This document shows positions 6,331 through 17,400 of a DNA stretch of 64,000 bases, one piece after another (position 1 is the first letter of the stretch; each line of letters starts with the position of its first letter). Both the position numbers and the translations under genes were made by a program. Source of the stretch: HGM04593 sp045591315 (GTDB lineage Bacteria > Bacteroidota > Bacteroidia > Bacteroidales > Bacteroidaceae); contig JAZNSN010000045.1 of assembly GCA_045591315.1 (NCBI GenBank), positions 26,217-90,216 of the forward strand. Direction: 5' to 3'. The notes beneath the pieces are model-generated. The model had not been told where the DNA came from. It was given only the letters and a program-made list of their open reading frames with translations, and did not search any database.

Positions 6331-8940
6331 GATTACCTTGACAAGTTGTTCACCAAGACCTATTGAGTAGCCTTGTGACACGAACACCACACGGTTGAAG
6401 GTGTCGGCAACAAGGATTAGCGGACGGTTCGGATTCACCAGTTTCATATTGGCAACAATCTCGTTATATATCTTGTCGTCGATATCAGTACCCCACACTA
6501 CTGTAGAGGGAAGTTCCGGGAAGTCGTTCACAAAACGCGAAGCTTCATCCTTGTCGCGGAAAAGGAGAACTATCTTCTGCCCCCATTTCTCGAAATCCCC
6601 TTTATAAGGCATTACATCGCGCAGGAAATGGTTTGTAGGCTCGCTGCCCGGAGCAATTACAGCAATTATATAATAGCCTCTGCCAGTTGCCGACAACAAT
6701 GAACGTTCGCGGTTCTCCGCTATATCGTAGAAAAGATTCTCGCTGTTGAAGTCGCCTATCACCTGCAGCCTTTCGCTGCTCTCACGCTGTACGTACTGAA
6801 GTTCCAGGTTCTCGTTCTCCTTTACAGTAAAGAAGTTAAGGTGCGCAAGCACTCCGCCGTCAGCCATACGGGTACCGCTCATCATAAAGTAGTCCCCGGC
6901 ATCGAGATATGTACCGTTGCAGAAGTCCTTCTTGAGCGTAGTAGCCTCTTCGGGATAATTGAGGAGCTGCAGACGACCGTCAACGATCTTGGATATTGAG
7001 AAATGGGAATAATACTTAGGATCATCGATAAAACGTGTCGGAACATAAGATGCCTTGATTGCGCCCTGAGGTGCATTGCCGTTCTCCGAAACGCCGAAGT
7101 TAACATCAATCCACCTGTTGCCCATCATATACTGCACCTTGCCTGTCACCTCATCTATGCGTGAGGGAATCCCCAATGAACGTGCCGATGCGACAAAGAA
7201 GATATCGCGTGAGTGCGGGTCGGCAACACGGATATCCCACACGCCCTTCGGAGACATGCACAAGGCAAGAGGATTCCACTCGCCATCGACCTTGATGTTC
7301 TTGTTGCACCAATCGACCCAACGTTGGGGATCACCTGCAAAGAACTCCCTTTCAGATTGAGAGAAACAGCCTCTGAAAAACTCCTTGTATGGAGTAATCA
7401 TCTCATTGCTTACACGTGGATTGAGTATGTAGCGGCGATACACGTCATCGAAGCTGCCGTTCCGCACAGTATGCTTCAAGTGGTCGCGCAGGACTTCGAT
7501 TCTTACATCACGCAGGTCCTTGTCCGAGATGACAGAGAGCAGATAGAATGCCAATGCCTGCTCACTTGTCGGAGTCTCGTCAAAGAAACTCTTTATTACA
7601 GCATGATTTCCGCGTGACTTCACGAACAGTTCTGCAACATCGCCGGCCCTGTCACCGAAGCCCAGATCGAGAGCATACTGCTTTGCGGCATCACGTGTCA
7701 TGAATGTTGACACATAGGCATTGCGCAATGAATCCTCATAAGCAAAACGTCGCACGTTCTCCGCTGCCTGCTCCTCGCTCACAAACGGTACTGTATTACG
7801 CTCTTTCGGAGGTGTAATATTCATTTCCAATGTCGCATTGTAGCCTTGAGACTTGTCTATTACAACTGTAACATCCTTATCCGTTCCAGCAGTAAACTTT
7901 GCAAAGCCAAACATTCCGCCTTTCGAAGCCCAGGCGACCATATCGCCATGACCTGTGGTTATTGACGTGAGGCCATGTTCGTCAGTAACCTTGCTTGCAG
8001 CGGTAAAGAATTCGGCATAATTATATATCTTGAATTCTACGGCAGCCCGAACCGGATTGCCTTCGGCATCTGTAACCCGAACAATTGTCTTTGCGACAGG
8101 AGCATAATTAGAGGTGACATTAATCTCGGTGTAGCAGGGAGTTACGCTCAGAACCTCTTCCGGACCGTCATACTTGCCGAAAGCCTTTGTGTGCATGAGC
8201 ATTCCGCGTGATGCAGGAGCATTGAACCAGGCAAGGTCAAGGACCGGCTCCGGCTCACAAGCGCCAAGAAAATGCCATTTGCCGTCAATCCATGCTTCTA
8301 CCCAAGCATGATTGTTGTCGGTATGGGCCCAACGCGGAGTATATACCTGACGTGCAGGGATTCCGACTGCGCGCAAGGCGGCAACGGTGAATGTAGATTC
8401 CTCACCGCAACGGCCATATGCAGTGCGGACGGTTGCAAGAGGCGCGCTTGTACGTATATCGCTGGGCGTATATGTGACTTTCTCATGACACCAATGGTTG
8501 ACTTCAAGCACTGCTTCACGCATAGACAGTCCCTTTACCCGGCTTCGCAGTTCGTTATAGAAGACAGAGCGGCTTTCGTCCATATCCTCGTTGTTCACAC
8601 GCACCGGCAACACAAAGTGATAGAACTCCCTTGCCGGGACCTTCTTGCCCCAAGGCATCTCTTCTCGCACCATAAGAGCACAATCGACATTCTTCAAATG
8701 GAATTCAGCCGGGTAATCAACAATGTCGGGCAACGGCATATAGGCATAAAGGAACTGCATTGCATGTTTCCTTTCGCCGCTGAGATTGTCAACAGGAGCA
8801 AAATAGCTTTCATAGCCGACTGACTTGCGGCGCATTTCGAAATCGGCTTCTGCACTATCGTTCATTTTAAGGTTCCTCTGCGCAGACGAGAGGGTTACGG
8901 ACAGCACTGCTGCCATAAGAAACGTGATGTATTTTTTCAT
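6313..8940 (-). CDS. Secreted transglutaminase-like protein with C-terminal thioredoxin-fold-like region
   Basis: An 875-residue exported protein. A signal peptide (MKKYITFLMAAVLSVTLSSA, cut near Q21) is followed by a transglutaminase/papain-like core: Cys178 in AYGRCGEESTF and His211 in NNHAWVEAWIDGKWHFLG. The usual Asp after the HAW strand is replaced by a GACEPEP segment, as far as can be seen. A carboxypeptidase-regulatory-like beta domain follows (about 300-390), then a helical part. The last ~100 residues (KIVLLFRDKDEA to the end) look like a thioredoxin fold without Cys pairs. Known relatives are Bacteroidetes proteins of unknown substrate; protease, amidase or cross-linking roles are all possible. 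The ATG at 8940 was chosen over upstream in-frame codons because the signal peptide starts there and a -7 box lies at 8961-8968. Confidence 0.82.
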   Translation of the reverse strand: MKKYITFLMAAVLSVTLSSAQRNLKMNDSAEADFEMRRKSVGYESYFAPVDNLSGERKHAMQFLYAYMPLPDIVDYPAEFHLKNVDCALMVREEMPWGKKVPAREFYHFVLPVRVNNEDMDESRSVFYNELRSRVKGLSMREAVLEVNHWCHEKVTYTPSDIRTSAPLATVRTAYGRCGEESTFTVAALRAVGIPARQVYTPRWAHTDNNHAWVEAWIDGKWHFLGACEPEPVLDLAWFNAPASRGMLMHTKAFGKYDGPEEVLSVTPCYTEINVTSNYAPVAKTIVRVTDAEGNPVRAAVEFKIYNYAEFFTAASKVTDEHGLTSITTGHGDMVAWASKGGMFGFAKFTAGTDKDVTVVIDKSQGYNATLEMNITPPKERNTVPFVSEEQAAENVRRFAYEDSLRNAYVSTFMTRDAAKQYALDLGFGDRAGDVAELFVKSRGNHAVIKSFFDETPTSEQALAFYLLSVISDKDLRDVRIEVLRDHLKHTVRNGSFDDVYRRYILNPRVSNEMITPYKEFFRGCFSQSEREFFAGDPQRWVDWCNKNIKVDGEWNPLALCMSPKGVWDIRVADPHSRDIFFVASARSLGIPSRIDEVTGKVQYMMGNRWIDVNFGVSENGNAPQGAIKASYVPTRFIDDPKYYSHFSISKIVDGRLQLLNYPEEATTLKKDFCNGTYLDAGDYFMMSGTRMADGGVLAHLNFFTVKENENLELQYVQRESSERLQVIGDFNSENLFYDIAENRERSLLSATGRGYYIIAVIAPGSEPTNHFLRDVMPYKGDFEKWGQKIVLLFRDKDEASRFVNDFPELPSTVVWGTDIDDKIYNEIVANMKLVNPNRPLILVADTFNRVVFVSQGYSIGLGEQLVKVIKQLAE

Positions 8941-8960
8941 AAAAAAGTGTTTTCCAGCTG

Positions 8961-8968
8961 TAAATATA
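8961..8968 (-). promoter_or_regulatory. -7 box for the transglutaminase-like gene
   Basis: TATATTTA followed by CAG on the minus strand, 20 nt before the ATG at 8940. It resembles the Bacteroidetes -7 element; no convincing -33 box was found. Confidence 0.35.
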
Positions 8969-9072
8969 ATCATAAAATACGTTGAACAGGCACAAAAGAG
9001 TCGAAGATTGAGGCAAAACAGCAAAAACCGTTCATTTTAAGCCTCGTAAATCATACTATAAAATATATTTTG

Positions 9073-9080
9073 TATATTTG
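9073..9080 (+). promoter_or_regulatory. -7 box for the ABC exporter gene
   Basis: TATATTTG matches the Bacteroidetes -7 element exactly. No TTTG at the proper distance upstream. It overlaps the TTG at 9078, so translation most likely begins further down (GTG at 9105). Confidence 0.5.
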
Positions 9081-9104
9081 CAGATTATTGACAAAACAAG
9101 GAAC

Positions 9105-10760
9105 GTGACTGACAAGAAAGGCAAAATAATAAAGGCCAAGACTTTACTTTTTTGGCTATGGCGCAACTCTAAAGGAGCGCGCAAACAGGCAGCCGCAAAC
9201 ACGGCATTAGGCCTTGCCGATGTCGTGTGCCAGCTTCTTTGGGTACTGGCATGCAAGCATGCAATAGACATTGCCACAGGAGTAGCTGAAGGTTCGCTCC
9301 TGTACACTGGGACACTCATTGGAGCACTGATGCTTGCCGAAATAACGTCGAGAGCAGGAAGCCGATGGATACATTCTGTTATCGGGAACAAGGTACGCAA
9401 CAGGATGAGGCTGAAGATGTTCTCACGTCTTCTGAAATGCGAATGGCTTCATTTGCAGAAACACCACACAGGCGACCTTGTAAACCGTCTCGAAGGTGAT
9501 GTCAACAGCATTACAGCCTTGATTACAGAGACAATACCGGCTGCAGTTGTTGTGACAGCACAGTTGGCAGCATCTTTCTTCCTGCTTTTCGCAATGAGCC
9601 CCATGCTGGCCGTATCTGTATTGATAACACTGCCTGTATGCATTGTCGTGAGCCAGTTCTATGTGCGCAGAATGAGAAGATTGAACCGAGATGTAAGAGA
9701 CAGTGACAGCCGGATACAATCGGTGCTTCAAGAGAGCCTGCAACATAAGGAACTGATAAAGACACTTGAACAGAACGAATCGACAGAGAAACAGTTGTCG
9801 GACTTGCAGAAAGAACTTCACACGCAGGTCACTGACCGCACCAAATTCTCGCTGGGAGCATTCACATTCATACAGCTAGGATTCGCAGCTGGATATCTGA
9901 TTGCATTCATGTGGGGAGTAGCGAGCCTACGTGACGGAGCAATCACCTATGGAGCAATGGCTGCGTACCTCCAGCTTGTAGGCCTTATACAAAGGCCTAC
10001 AATGGACCTCAGCAAGTACATTCCGGGAATTGTATCATCACTGACAGCTGCTGAAAGGCTATACGAACTTGAGGACATGCCTTTGGAGCGCGAAGGCGAT
10101 TCCTTGATTCTCGAAGGAACGGCTGGAGTAAGATTCAAGGATGTATGTTTCAGGTACGACGACAAGAGCAGGAGCATACTCGACAACTTCAGTTTCGATT
10201 TCGCGCCAAACAGCAGCACTGCGATTGTCGGCGAGACAGGAGCCGGAAAGACAACTTTGATACGTCTCCTCGTGGCACTCATAAACCCTCAAAGCGGAAG
10301 CATAGAGATATACAACGGCAAAGAACAGCACATCTCATCGACTTTGACAAGAGGCAACTTCGTATATATTCCGCAAGGGAACAGCCTCATCAGTGGAACA
10401 ATCAGGGACAACTTGCTTATGGGCAACCCAGAGGCAACAGAAGAGGAAATGACGAAAGCACTTCATATAGCATGCGCCGACTTTGTAATGGAGTTGCCCG
10501 AAGGCTTAGAGAGCAAGGTAACCGAACGAGGCGGAGGATTGAGCGAAGGACAGGCTCAGCGCATTGCCGTTGCACGCTCGATACTTCGTCCGGGCAGTAT
10601 TCTGATACTTGACGAGATAACCTCGGCACTTGACGAAGAAACCGAGCAGGAACTGCTGCGCAGGCTTACCCAGGACCGGATAGGAAAGACACTTATATTT
10701 GTGACACACCGCCCGGCAATAATAGAATACTGCAATCATATACTGAGAATTACAAAATAA
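9105..10760 (+). CDS. ABC exporter, fused permease and ATPase
   Basis: A type IV (MsbA/MdlB-like) ABC exporter half-transporter that would dimerise in the inner membrane. The N-terminal ~310 residues carry the transmembrane helices with coupling-helix region LQESLQHKELIKTLEQNE. The nucleotide-binding domain has Walker A GETGAGKTT, Q-loop YIPQGNSLISG, signature LSEGQAQRIAVARS, Walker B ILILDEITSALD and the H-loop FVTHR. No ATG occurs in the first 90 codons. GTG at 9105, giving MTDKKGKIIKAK, is preferred over TTG at 9078, which overlaps the -7 box. It gives 551 residues, a little short for the class. Substrate unknown; multidrug, peptide or lipid export are possible. ruvA follows after 88 nt. 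Confidence 0.9.
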   Translation: MTDKKGKIIKAKTLLFWLWRNSKGARKQAAANTALGLADVVCQLLWVLACKHAIDIATGVAEGSLLYTGTLIGALMLAEITSRAGSRWIHSVIGNKVRNRMRLKMFSRLLKCEWLHLQKHHTGDLVNRLEGDVNSITALITETIPAAVVVTAQLAASFFLLFAMSPMLAVSVLITLPVCIVVSQFYVRRMRRLNRDVRDSDSRIQSVLQESLQHKELIKTLEQNESTEKQLSDLQKELHTQVTDRTKFSLGAFTFIQLGFAAGYLIAFMWGVASLRDGAITYGAMAAYLQLVGLIQRPTMDLSKYIPGIVSSLTAAERLYELEDMPLEREGDSLILEGTAGVRFKDVCFRYDDKSRSILDNFSFDFAPNSSTAIVGETGAGKTTLIRLLVALINPQSGSIEIYNGKEQHISSTLTRGNFVYIPQGNSLISGTIRDNLLMGNPEATEEEMTKALHIACADFVMELPEGLESKVTERGGGLSEGQAQRIAVARSILRPGSILILDEITSALDEETEQELLRRLTQDRIGKTLIFVTHRPAIIEYCNHILRITK

Positions 10761-10848
10761 CAACAGCGAGAAAGAACGGCTGTAATTTACAGCAATACAA
10801 TAAAACCGGTATTTTGCCGTTTTGTAGAAGATAAAACAGACATAGACT

Positions 10849-11439
10849 ATGATAGAATATCTTAAGGGAGAGATTGCTGAACTCACACCGGCTACAGCCA
10901 TAATAGAATGTTGCGGAGTAGGTTACGAGGCGAGCATCACTTTGAGCACATACAGCGCCCTGCAAGGGAAGAAAGAGGCAAAATTATACATATACGAAGT
11001 CATAAGGGAAGATGCACATTTGCTCTACGGTTTCAGCAACAAGCAAGAAAGAGAACTGTTTCTGCAACTTATCTCCGTATCGGGAATTGGCGGTAACACA
11101 GCCCGTACAATACTTTCGGCATTTACGGTAAATGAACTCTGCGAGGCTATTGCCACCGGCAACGAAGTTGCCATAAAGAGCGTCAAAGGAATTGGCCTAA
11201 AGACAGCTCAACGCCTGATCGTTGACCTGAAAGACAAGATTTCAGGCTTAGGACTAGGCAATGGTGCCACAACTGCCGCTACAGTTGCGAACAATGATAT
11301 TGCCGAAGGTGCTGTCGCAGCACTAGTCATGCTCGGATTCCCGTCTGCTGCTGCGAACAAGGCCGTACAATCAATAATCAAGAGCGAGCCTGGAGCTTCG
11401 ATAGAACAGGTCATAAAGTTTGCATTAAAACTGCTTTAA
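10849..11439 (+). CDS. ruvA: Holliday junction branch migration protein RuvA
   Basis: The DNA-binding subunit of RuvAB, which binds four-way junctions as a tetramer and loads the RuvB motor. At 196 residues it has the full length: N-terminal OB fold (MIEYLKGEIAEL to LYIYEVIREDAHLLYGF), two helix-hairpin-helix motifs (ISVSGIGGNTA and VKGIGLKTAQRLIVDLKDK), and the C-terminal RuvB-binding domain after a flexible linker (about 150-196). sprA begins 22 nt downstream, a gene order also known from flavobacteria. Confidence 0.97.
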   Translation: MIEYLKGEIAELTPATAIIECCGVGYEASITLSTYSALQGKKEAKLYIYEVIREDAHLLYGFSNKQERELFLQLISVSGIGGNTARTILSAFTVNELCEAIATGNEVAIKSVKGIGLKTAQRLIVDLKDKISGLGLGNGATTAATVANNDIAEGAVAALVMLGFPSAAANKAVQSIIKSEPGASIEQVIKFALKLL

Positions 11440-11461
11440 CACAAGACTAGGGGAAGAACTG

Positions 11462-14400
11462 ATGAAAAGACACACACTGATACTGTTGCTGATTGCACTC
11501 TTAGCAAGTTCCGACATGCTTGCCCAGAGCAATGCGCGCATAGACTCAGTGCGTCAAGCTGTAAGGAACAGGAATAAAGCCAGGTTGGAAAAGCAGCACG
11601 GCAAGGATTCAATACCGGCACGCTACCCTATTTCCGAGGTCTCGCCCATAACCATTGACGATCTGGAGCGTCATTCTCTTGATTTGAACACCCCCCAGAA
11701 TATCGTCACAGACACGATATACAACGACAAGGACACAACATACTCTTTTGTTACCCGCTTGGGTGAAAGAGGAATTCTTGGTGCCCCGATATTGCTCTCA
11801 CCCAGCGAATACTCACAATGGGAACACAAACGTTCAATGCAACGCTTTTTCCGCAAGAAGAATTATGAAGAGTGGGTAAACTCCAAAGAAAAAGGCAAGT
11901 TCGACTTTACTGACATGCACTTTGACATCGGACCGGCCGAAAAGATATTCGGCCCTGGCGGCGTGAGGATAAAGACACAGGGAAATGCCGAACTGAAAAT
12001 AGGATACTCAATACAGAGCATAGACAACCCCTCGTTGCCTGCAAGAAGCCGCAAGACAAAGAGTTTCGACTTTGACGAGAAATTCAACATCAATGTACGG
12101 GGAAGTGTCGGAGACAAGATGAACATGGACTTCAACTACAACACTGAAGCGACGTTCAGCTACGATGCGAAAAAGGTAAACTTGAAATATGAGGGCAAAG
12201 AGGATGAAGTCATAAAGCTTATAGAAGCCGGAAATGTCACATTTCCGACAAACTCCAGTCTCATCAAAGGAGCCTCTTCGCTCTTTGGCATAAGAGCCGA
12301 TTTGCAGTTCGGCAAGCTTTTGCTGCAGACCGTTGTGTCGCAAAAAACATCAAGCACCACAGTCGTGAGTTCAAAAGGCGGTACCCAACTGAACACCTTC
12401 GAGCTGGAAATCACTAATTATGAGGAGAACAAGCACTTCTTCCTTGCCCACTATTTCCGCGACAACTATGACCGCTCAATGTCGCAATTGCCGGCAGTGC
12501 TTTCTGGAGTAAGCATTAACAGAATTGAAGTCTGGATAACAAACAAGACCAGCGACTACAACAATCCGAGAAACCTCGTAGCTTTTACCGATATAGCAGA
12601 AGGAAGCCATATCAGCAATCCGTTATGGACACAGACCGGAGCGACCGCGTACCCGTCAAACAGTTCCAACGACCTGTATTCACAGCTTAACACAATATAT
12701 TCTGACATACGCGATATAGATCAGGTAAACCGCATACTAGGCAGTATAAACGGAATAAACGGCGGACTTGATTATGAAAAGATATCAAATGCAAGACTCC
12801 TTACGTCATCGGAATACACCCTTAACCGCGAACTGGGATTCATTTCACTGAGAAGCGCGCTTAGAGCAGACGAAGTACTTGCCGTTGCATATGAATATAC
12901 AGTCGGAGGACAGACATACCAGGTCGGTGAGTTCTCGAACGATGTAAAGGACTCGAAGACAACTATGTTCGTTAAACTCATCAAGCCTAACGCATGTTCA
13001 CCAAAGAACGGATGCTGGGACCTCATGATGAAGAATGTTTATGCATTGGGAACGAGAAGCCTGCAAAGCACTAACTTCAAGCTGGACGTATATTACGCAA
13101 GCGACAGCCTAGGTACAAATATTACATATTTGCCTGAACAGACATTGAAGAGCAAGCCTCTCATTCAGATGCTAGGTCTAGACCGCCTGGACAGCAACAA
13201 CAGCAAGGAACACCCCAACGGCATATTCGACTTCATACCCGGATACACAGTCGATACGTCAACCGGAAGGATTTTCTTCCCCTCGGTGGAACCGTTCGGA
13301 AACTATCTCAAGAAGAAGATAAACAACGATGTCCTTGCCGAAAAATATATATTCCAGGAACTGTACGACTCAACAAAGACAGTTGCCAAGCAACTTGCCG
13401 AAAAGGACAAGTTCTATCTTATCGGCGAATATACCGGTTCTGCGGCAAATGTCATTGAAACCGGTTCTACAAATATTCCACGCGGCTCTGTGGTTGTTAC
13501 GGCCGGCGGTGTAACACTTATCGAAAACAGCGACTATCAGGTAGATTACTCGACAGGTACCATCACCATACTCAACCAGAACATCATTGACGCAGGAACA
13601 AACGTACAGGTTTCACTAGAGAGCAACACGCTGTTCAACATGCAACGCAAGACATTCCTCGGATTGAACTGGATGTACGACTACTCTGAGGACCTGAAGT
13701 TCGGAGGAACAATCATGTCATTGACCGAAAAACCGCTTACATCAAAGGTCAACATGGGTTCTGAACCTTTGCGCAACCTCATGTGGGGATTCAATATAAG
13801 CTGGAAGAAAGAGAGCCAATGGCTTACGAACCTTATCGACCGCCTTCCTTTCATCAGCTGCACAGAACCTTCGTCCATTACATTGTCGGCTGAATTTGCA
13901 AAGTTGCAGGCCGGCACATCGGGTGATGTACAGAGCGAAGCTTCGTATATTGACGATTTTGAGAGCACGGAGAATGGAATCGACATCAAATCGGCTTCAA
14001 GCTGGATGCTGTCATCATTGCCGAGCAGTATGCCTTACAGCAATCTCACGAATGACATACGTACCGGATACGATCGGGCCCACATGAGCTGGTACACGAT
14101 TGACCCGTTATTTACACGACGCAGTTCATCACTCACTCCATCGCACATAAAGAGCGACGTAGAGCAGCTGTCGAACCACTATGTACGCGAGGTATATGAA
14201 CGTGAACTTTACCCCAATAAGGAATCGACCTACGGTGAGTCATCGACAATGTCCTTACTCAACGTCACATATTACCCGAACGAACGCGGTCCATACAACC
14301 TTGATACCGACATGGATTTCGATGGCAAGCTGAACAACCCGGCAAAACGTTGGGGAGGTATGACACGCCAATTGTCAACTACCGATTTCGAAGCTGCCAA

Positions 14401-17400
14401 TATACAGTATCTTGAATTCTGGATGCTTGACCCATTCATTTACGACCAGACAAGCATGGGCGGTGACCTGTACTTTAATTTGGGTGAAGTATCCGAGGAT
14501 ATTCTGAAGGACGGGAAGAAGTTCTTTGAGAACGGATTGCCGGCCAGCGGAAACAATTACAAGTACGAAGAGACCGTATGGGGACGTATTCCGACAACGG
14601 CCAGCCTTGTATATGCCTTCGACAATAATTCAGGAACACGCGAACAGCAGGACATGGGATACAATGGACTCAGCAGTACCGACGAGGCGAAATTCCCTGC
14701 ATACAAGGAGTATCTTGCTGCACTGAAAGGAAAAGTCCGCAAAGAGGTCTATGACAGTATCCTTGCCGACCCTGCAGGTGACAAGTACCACTATTTCCGT
14801 GGCGGAGACTATGATGCAGCACAGAAAAGCATTATTGATAGATACAAGTATTTCAACAACAGCGAAGGGAATTCGCCAAGTTCTTCTGGAGAAAGCTTCA
14901 GCAGCGCTGCAAAAACAACGCCAGATGTCGAAGATGCCAATCAGGACTTCACTATGGACGAGTACGAAAGCTACTTCCAATACCATATATCCTTACGCCC
15001 CGAAGAGATGGAAGTCGGCAAGAATTATATTACAGACAAGCGCCAGGTAACTACAAAACTGCGTAATGGCAAGACTGAGAGTGTGAACTGGTATAAGTTC
15101 CGCATACCGATAGACGAGTACGAGAAGATTGTCGGTTCAATACGCGACTTTACATCAATACGTTTCATACGTATGTTCATGACTCAGTTCAAGAAGCCTA
15201 TCACCCTGCGTTTTGCAACCATGCAACTCATCAGAGGAGAGTGGAGACCATACATGCAGCCTATAGCGTCAAAGAACAACACGGCCCCGACAATATCGGG
15301 AGATTTCACCATGTCGGCAGTGAGCATTGAAGAGCATGGTGACAGAAAACCGGTAAACTATATACTTCCTCCAGGCATAACACGTATAATAGACCCCAGC
15401 CAGCCACAGTTAAGACAAGACAACGAGCAAGCCTTGTCACTGAATGTAAACAACCTCGGCAGCAAGGAGTCACGTGCTGTCTATAAGAAGAGCAACCTGG
15501 ACATAAGACAGTATGAGCGCATACAGTTGTTCATACATGCCGAGGCACAAGAGGCCGATGCCACACAACTGGCAAGCAACGATGTATCGCTCTTCATCCG
15601 TTTGGGTTCGGACTACAAGAGCAACTATTATGAGTATGAAGTGCCGCTGAGCATTACGCCGCACGGCTCATACGACGGCAACAGTTCTGCCGCCGCCAGT
15701 GTGGTATGGCCGCAGGAGAACATGATTGACATACCTTTAAGCAAGCTGACAAACATAAAGGTAAAAAGAAACACACTCCGCAACAGCAATGCCGAAGGTG
15801 TTACTAACACGACAATATACAGCGAATACGATGAAGATGAGCCTAAGAACAGGATAAGCATTGTCGGAAGCCCGTCGCTTGGACAGATAAAGGTGATGAT
15901 GATTGGAGTACGCAACAATACAGCACACAACAAGTCTGCTATTGTATGGGTTAACGAAATGCGCTTGCTTGGCTTTAACAACAAGAGCGGATGGGCAGCA
16001 CAAGGAAATCTGAACATCAAGTTGAGCGACATAGGAACTTTCGCAGCACAAGGCAGAATCGAGACAGCAGGATTCGGCGGCATTGAAGACAAACTGGCTT
16101 CACGCCGTACAGATGACTACTACCGTTATTCATTGACAGGAACAATGGATTTCGGACGTATATTGCCGCCATCGTTCAAGGTATCGTTGCCGGTGTACTA
16201 CTCGTACACCAAAGAGGTAACATCACCGCTTTACAGCCCGTTCGATTCAGACCTTTTGCTCGACGATGTCCTTGACTCATACTCTGGAGTCCAAAGAGAC
16301 TCTATCAGAAACATTGCAGAGGTGCGCTCAATAATGCGCAACTTCAGCATAAGCAATGCCAAAATAAACATTTCCAGCAGTACTCCTATGCCATACGACC
16401 CGGCAAACTTCTCGTTCAGCTACTCACGTTCGACAACTGACAATAGCGGAAGTACAATATGCTGGGAAAACAAGTTGGACTGGAAAGCCTCAATCAGCTA
16501 CAATTATTCAAGCCCTTTGAAAACAATCAAGCCCTTTGAAAAGATGAAGAGCAAGTCAAAGTGGGCAAAGATACTCAAGGAATGGGGATTCAACCCACTT
16601 CCACAGTCATTGTCTATCAACACCGACATGACAAGAAGCTACCATGAAATACAACGCCGCGACCTTAATGCAATGGCAAGCGGAAATGAGATTCCTATAA
16701 CATTCTCACAGCAGTTCTATTGGAACAGGACACTTGCAATCAAATGGGACCCGACAACAAACCTCAGGATGAGTCTCAACACAGGAACAAATGCCGAGAT
16801 AGAGGAACCGTTCCTGCCTGTCAACAAGGACAGGTTCCCGAATGAGTATGCCATTTGGAAAGATTCGGTCAAACGCAGTATAAAGGAATTCGGACGCCCG
16901 TTGAGTTACCAACAGAGCTTTAATGCTTCATACAGCCTGCCTCTTAACAAATTGCCTATATTCGAATGGCTGACAACCGATATCGACTATTCTGCCACAT
17001 ACAATTGGCAAAGAGGAAACAACGTCAACAGAGTCAACTTCGGAAACAACATTTCGAACAAACGCAACATAACACTTAAAGGTACGTTGAACCTTGAGAA
17101 ACTATACAATCTTGTACCATATCTTGAGGAGACCAACAAGCGTTTCGCAAGCAATAAGAGCAAAAAGAAAAATGCCAAGCCTGCAAACAAAAAGAAAGTA
17201 AAGAAGCCGAAACCATTTACTAAGGAAGTAAAACTGCAGGCCGATACCACTGTAACTCTGGCACACAACCTGAAAAACAAGAAACTTGAAATAACTGCCC
17301 GCACAAAGAGGGGCGAGAAATACAAACTCAAGTACAAGATTATAGACGAGAACAATATACTTATAAAGAACCAGGACACTATAAGTATAAAGATTACTGT

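Noticed and set aside
6141..6366. Two overlapping plus-strand reading frames with repeated peptides in the 6131-6319 region
   Set aside because: The peptide repeats mirror the DNA duplication, both frames are open only across the repeat, they overlap the 3' end of a well-supported gene, and no start signal or family likeness is seen.
10779..10793. GCTGTAA-T-TTACAGC palindrome between the ABC exporter and ruvA
   Set aside because: Seven-bp arms with no T-run and a one-base centre; could be chance. Not called as terminator or operator.
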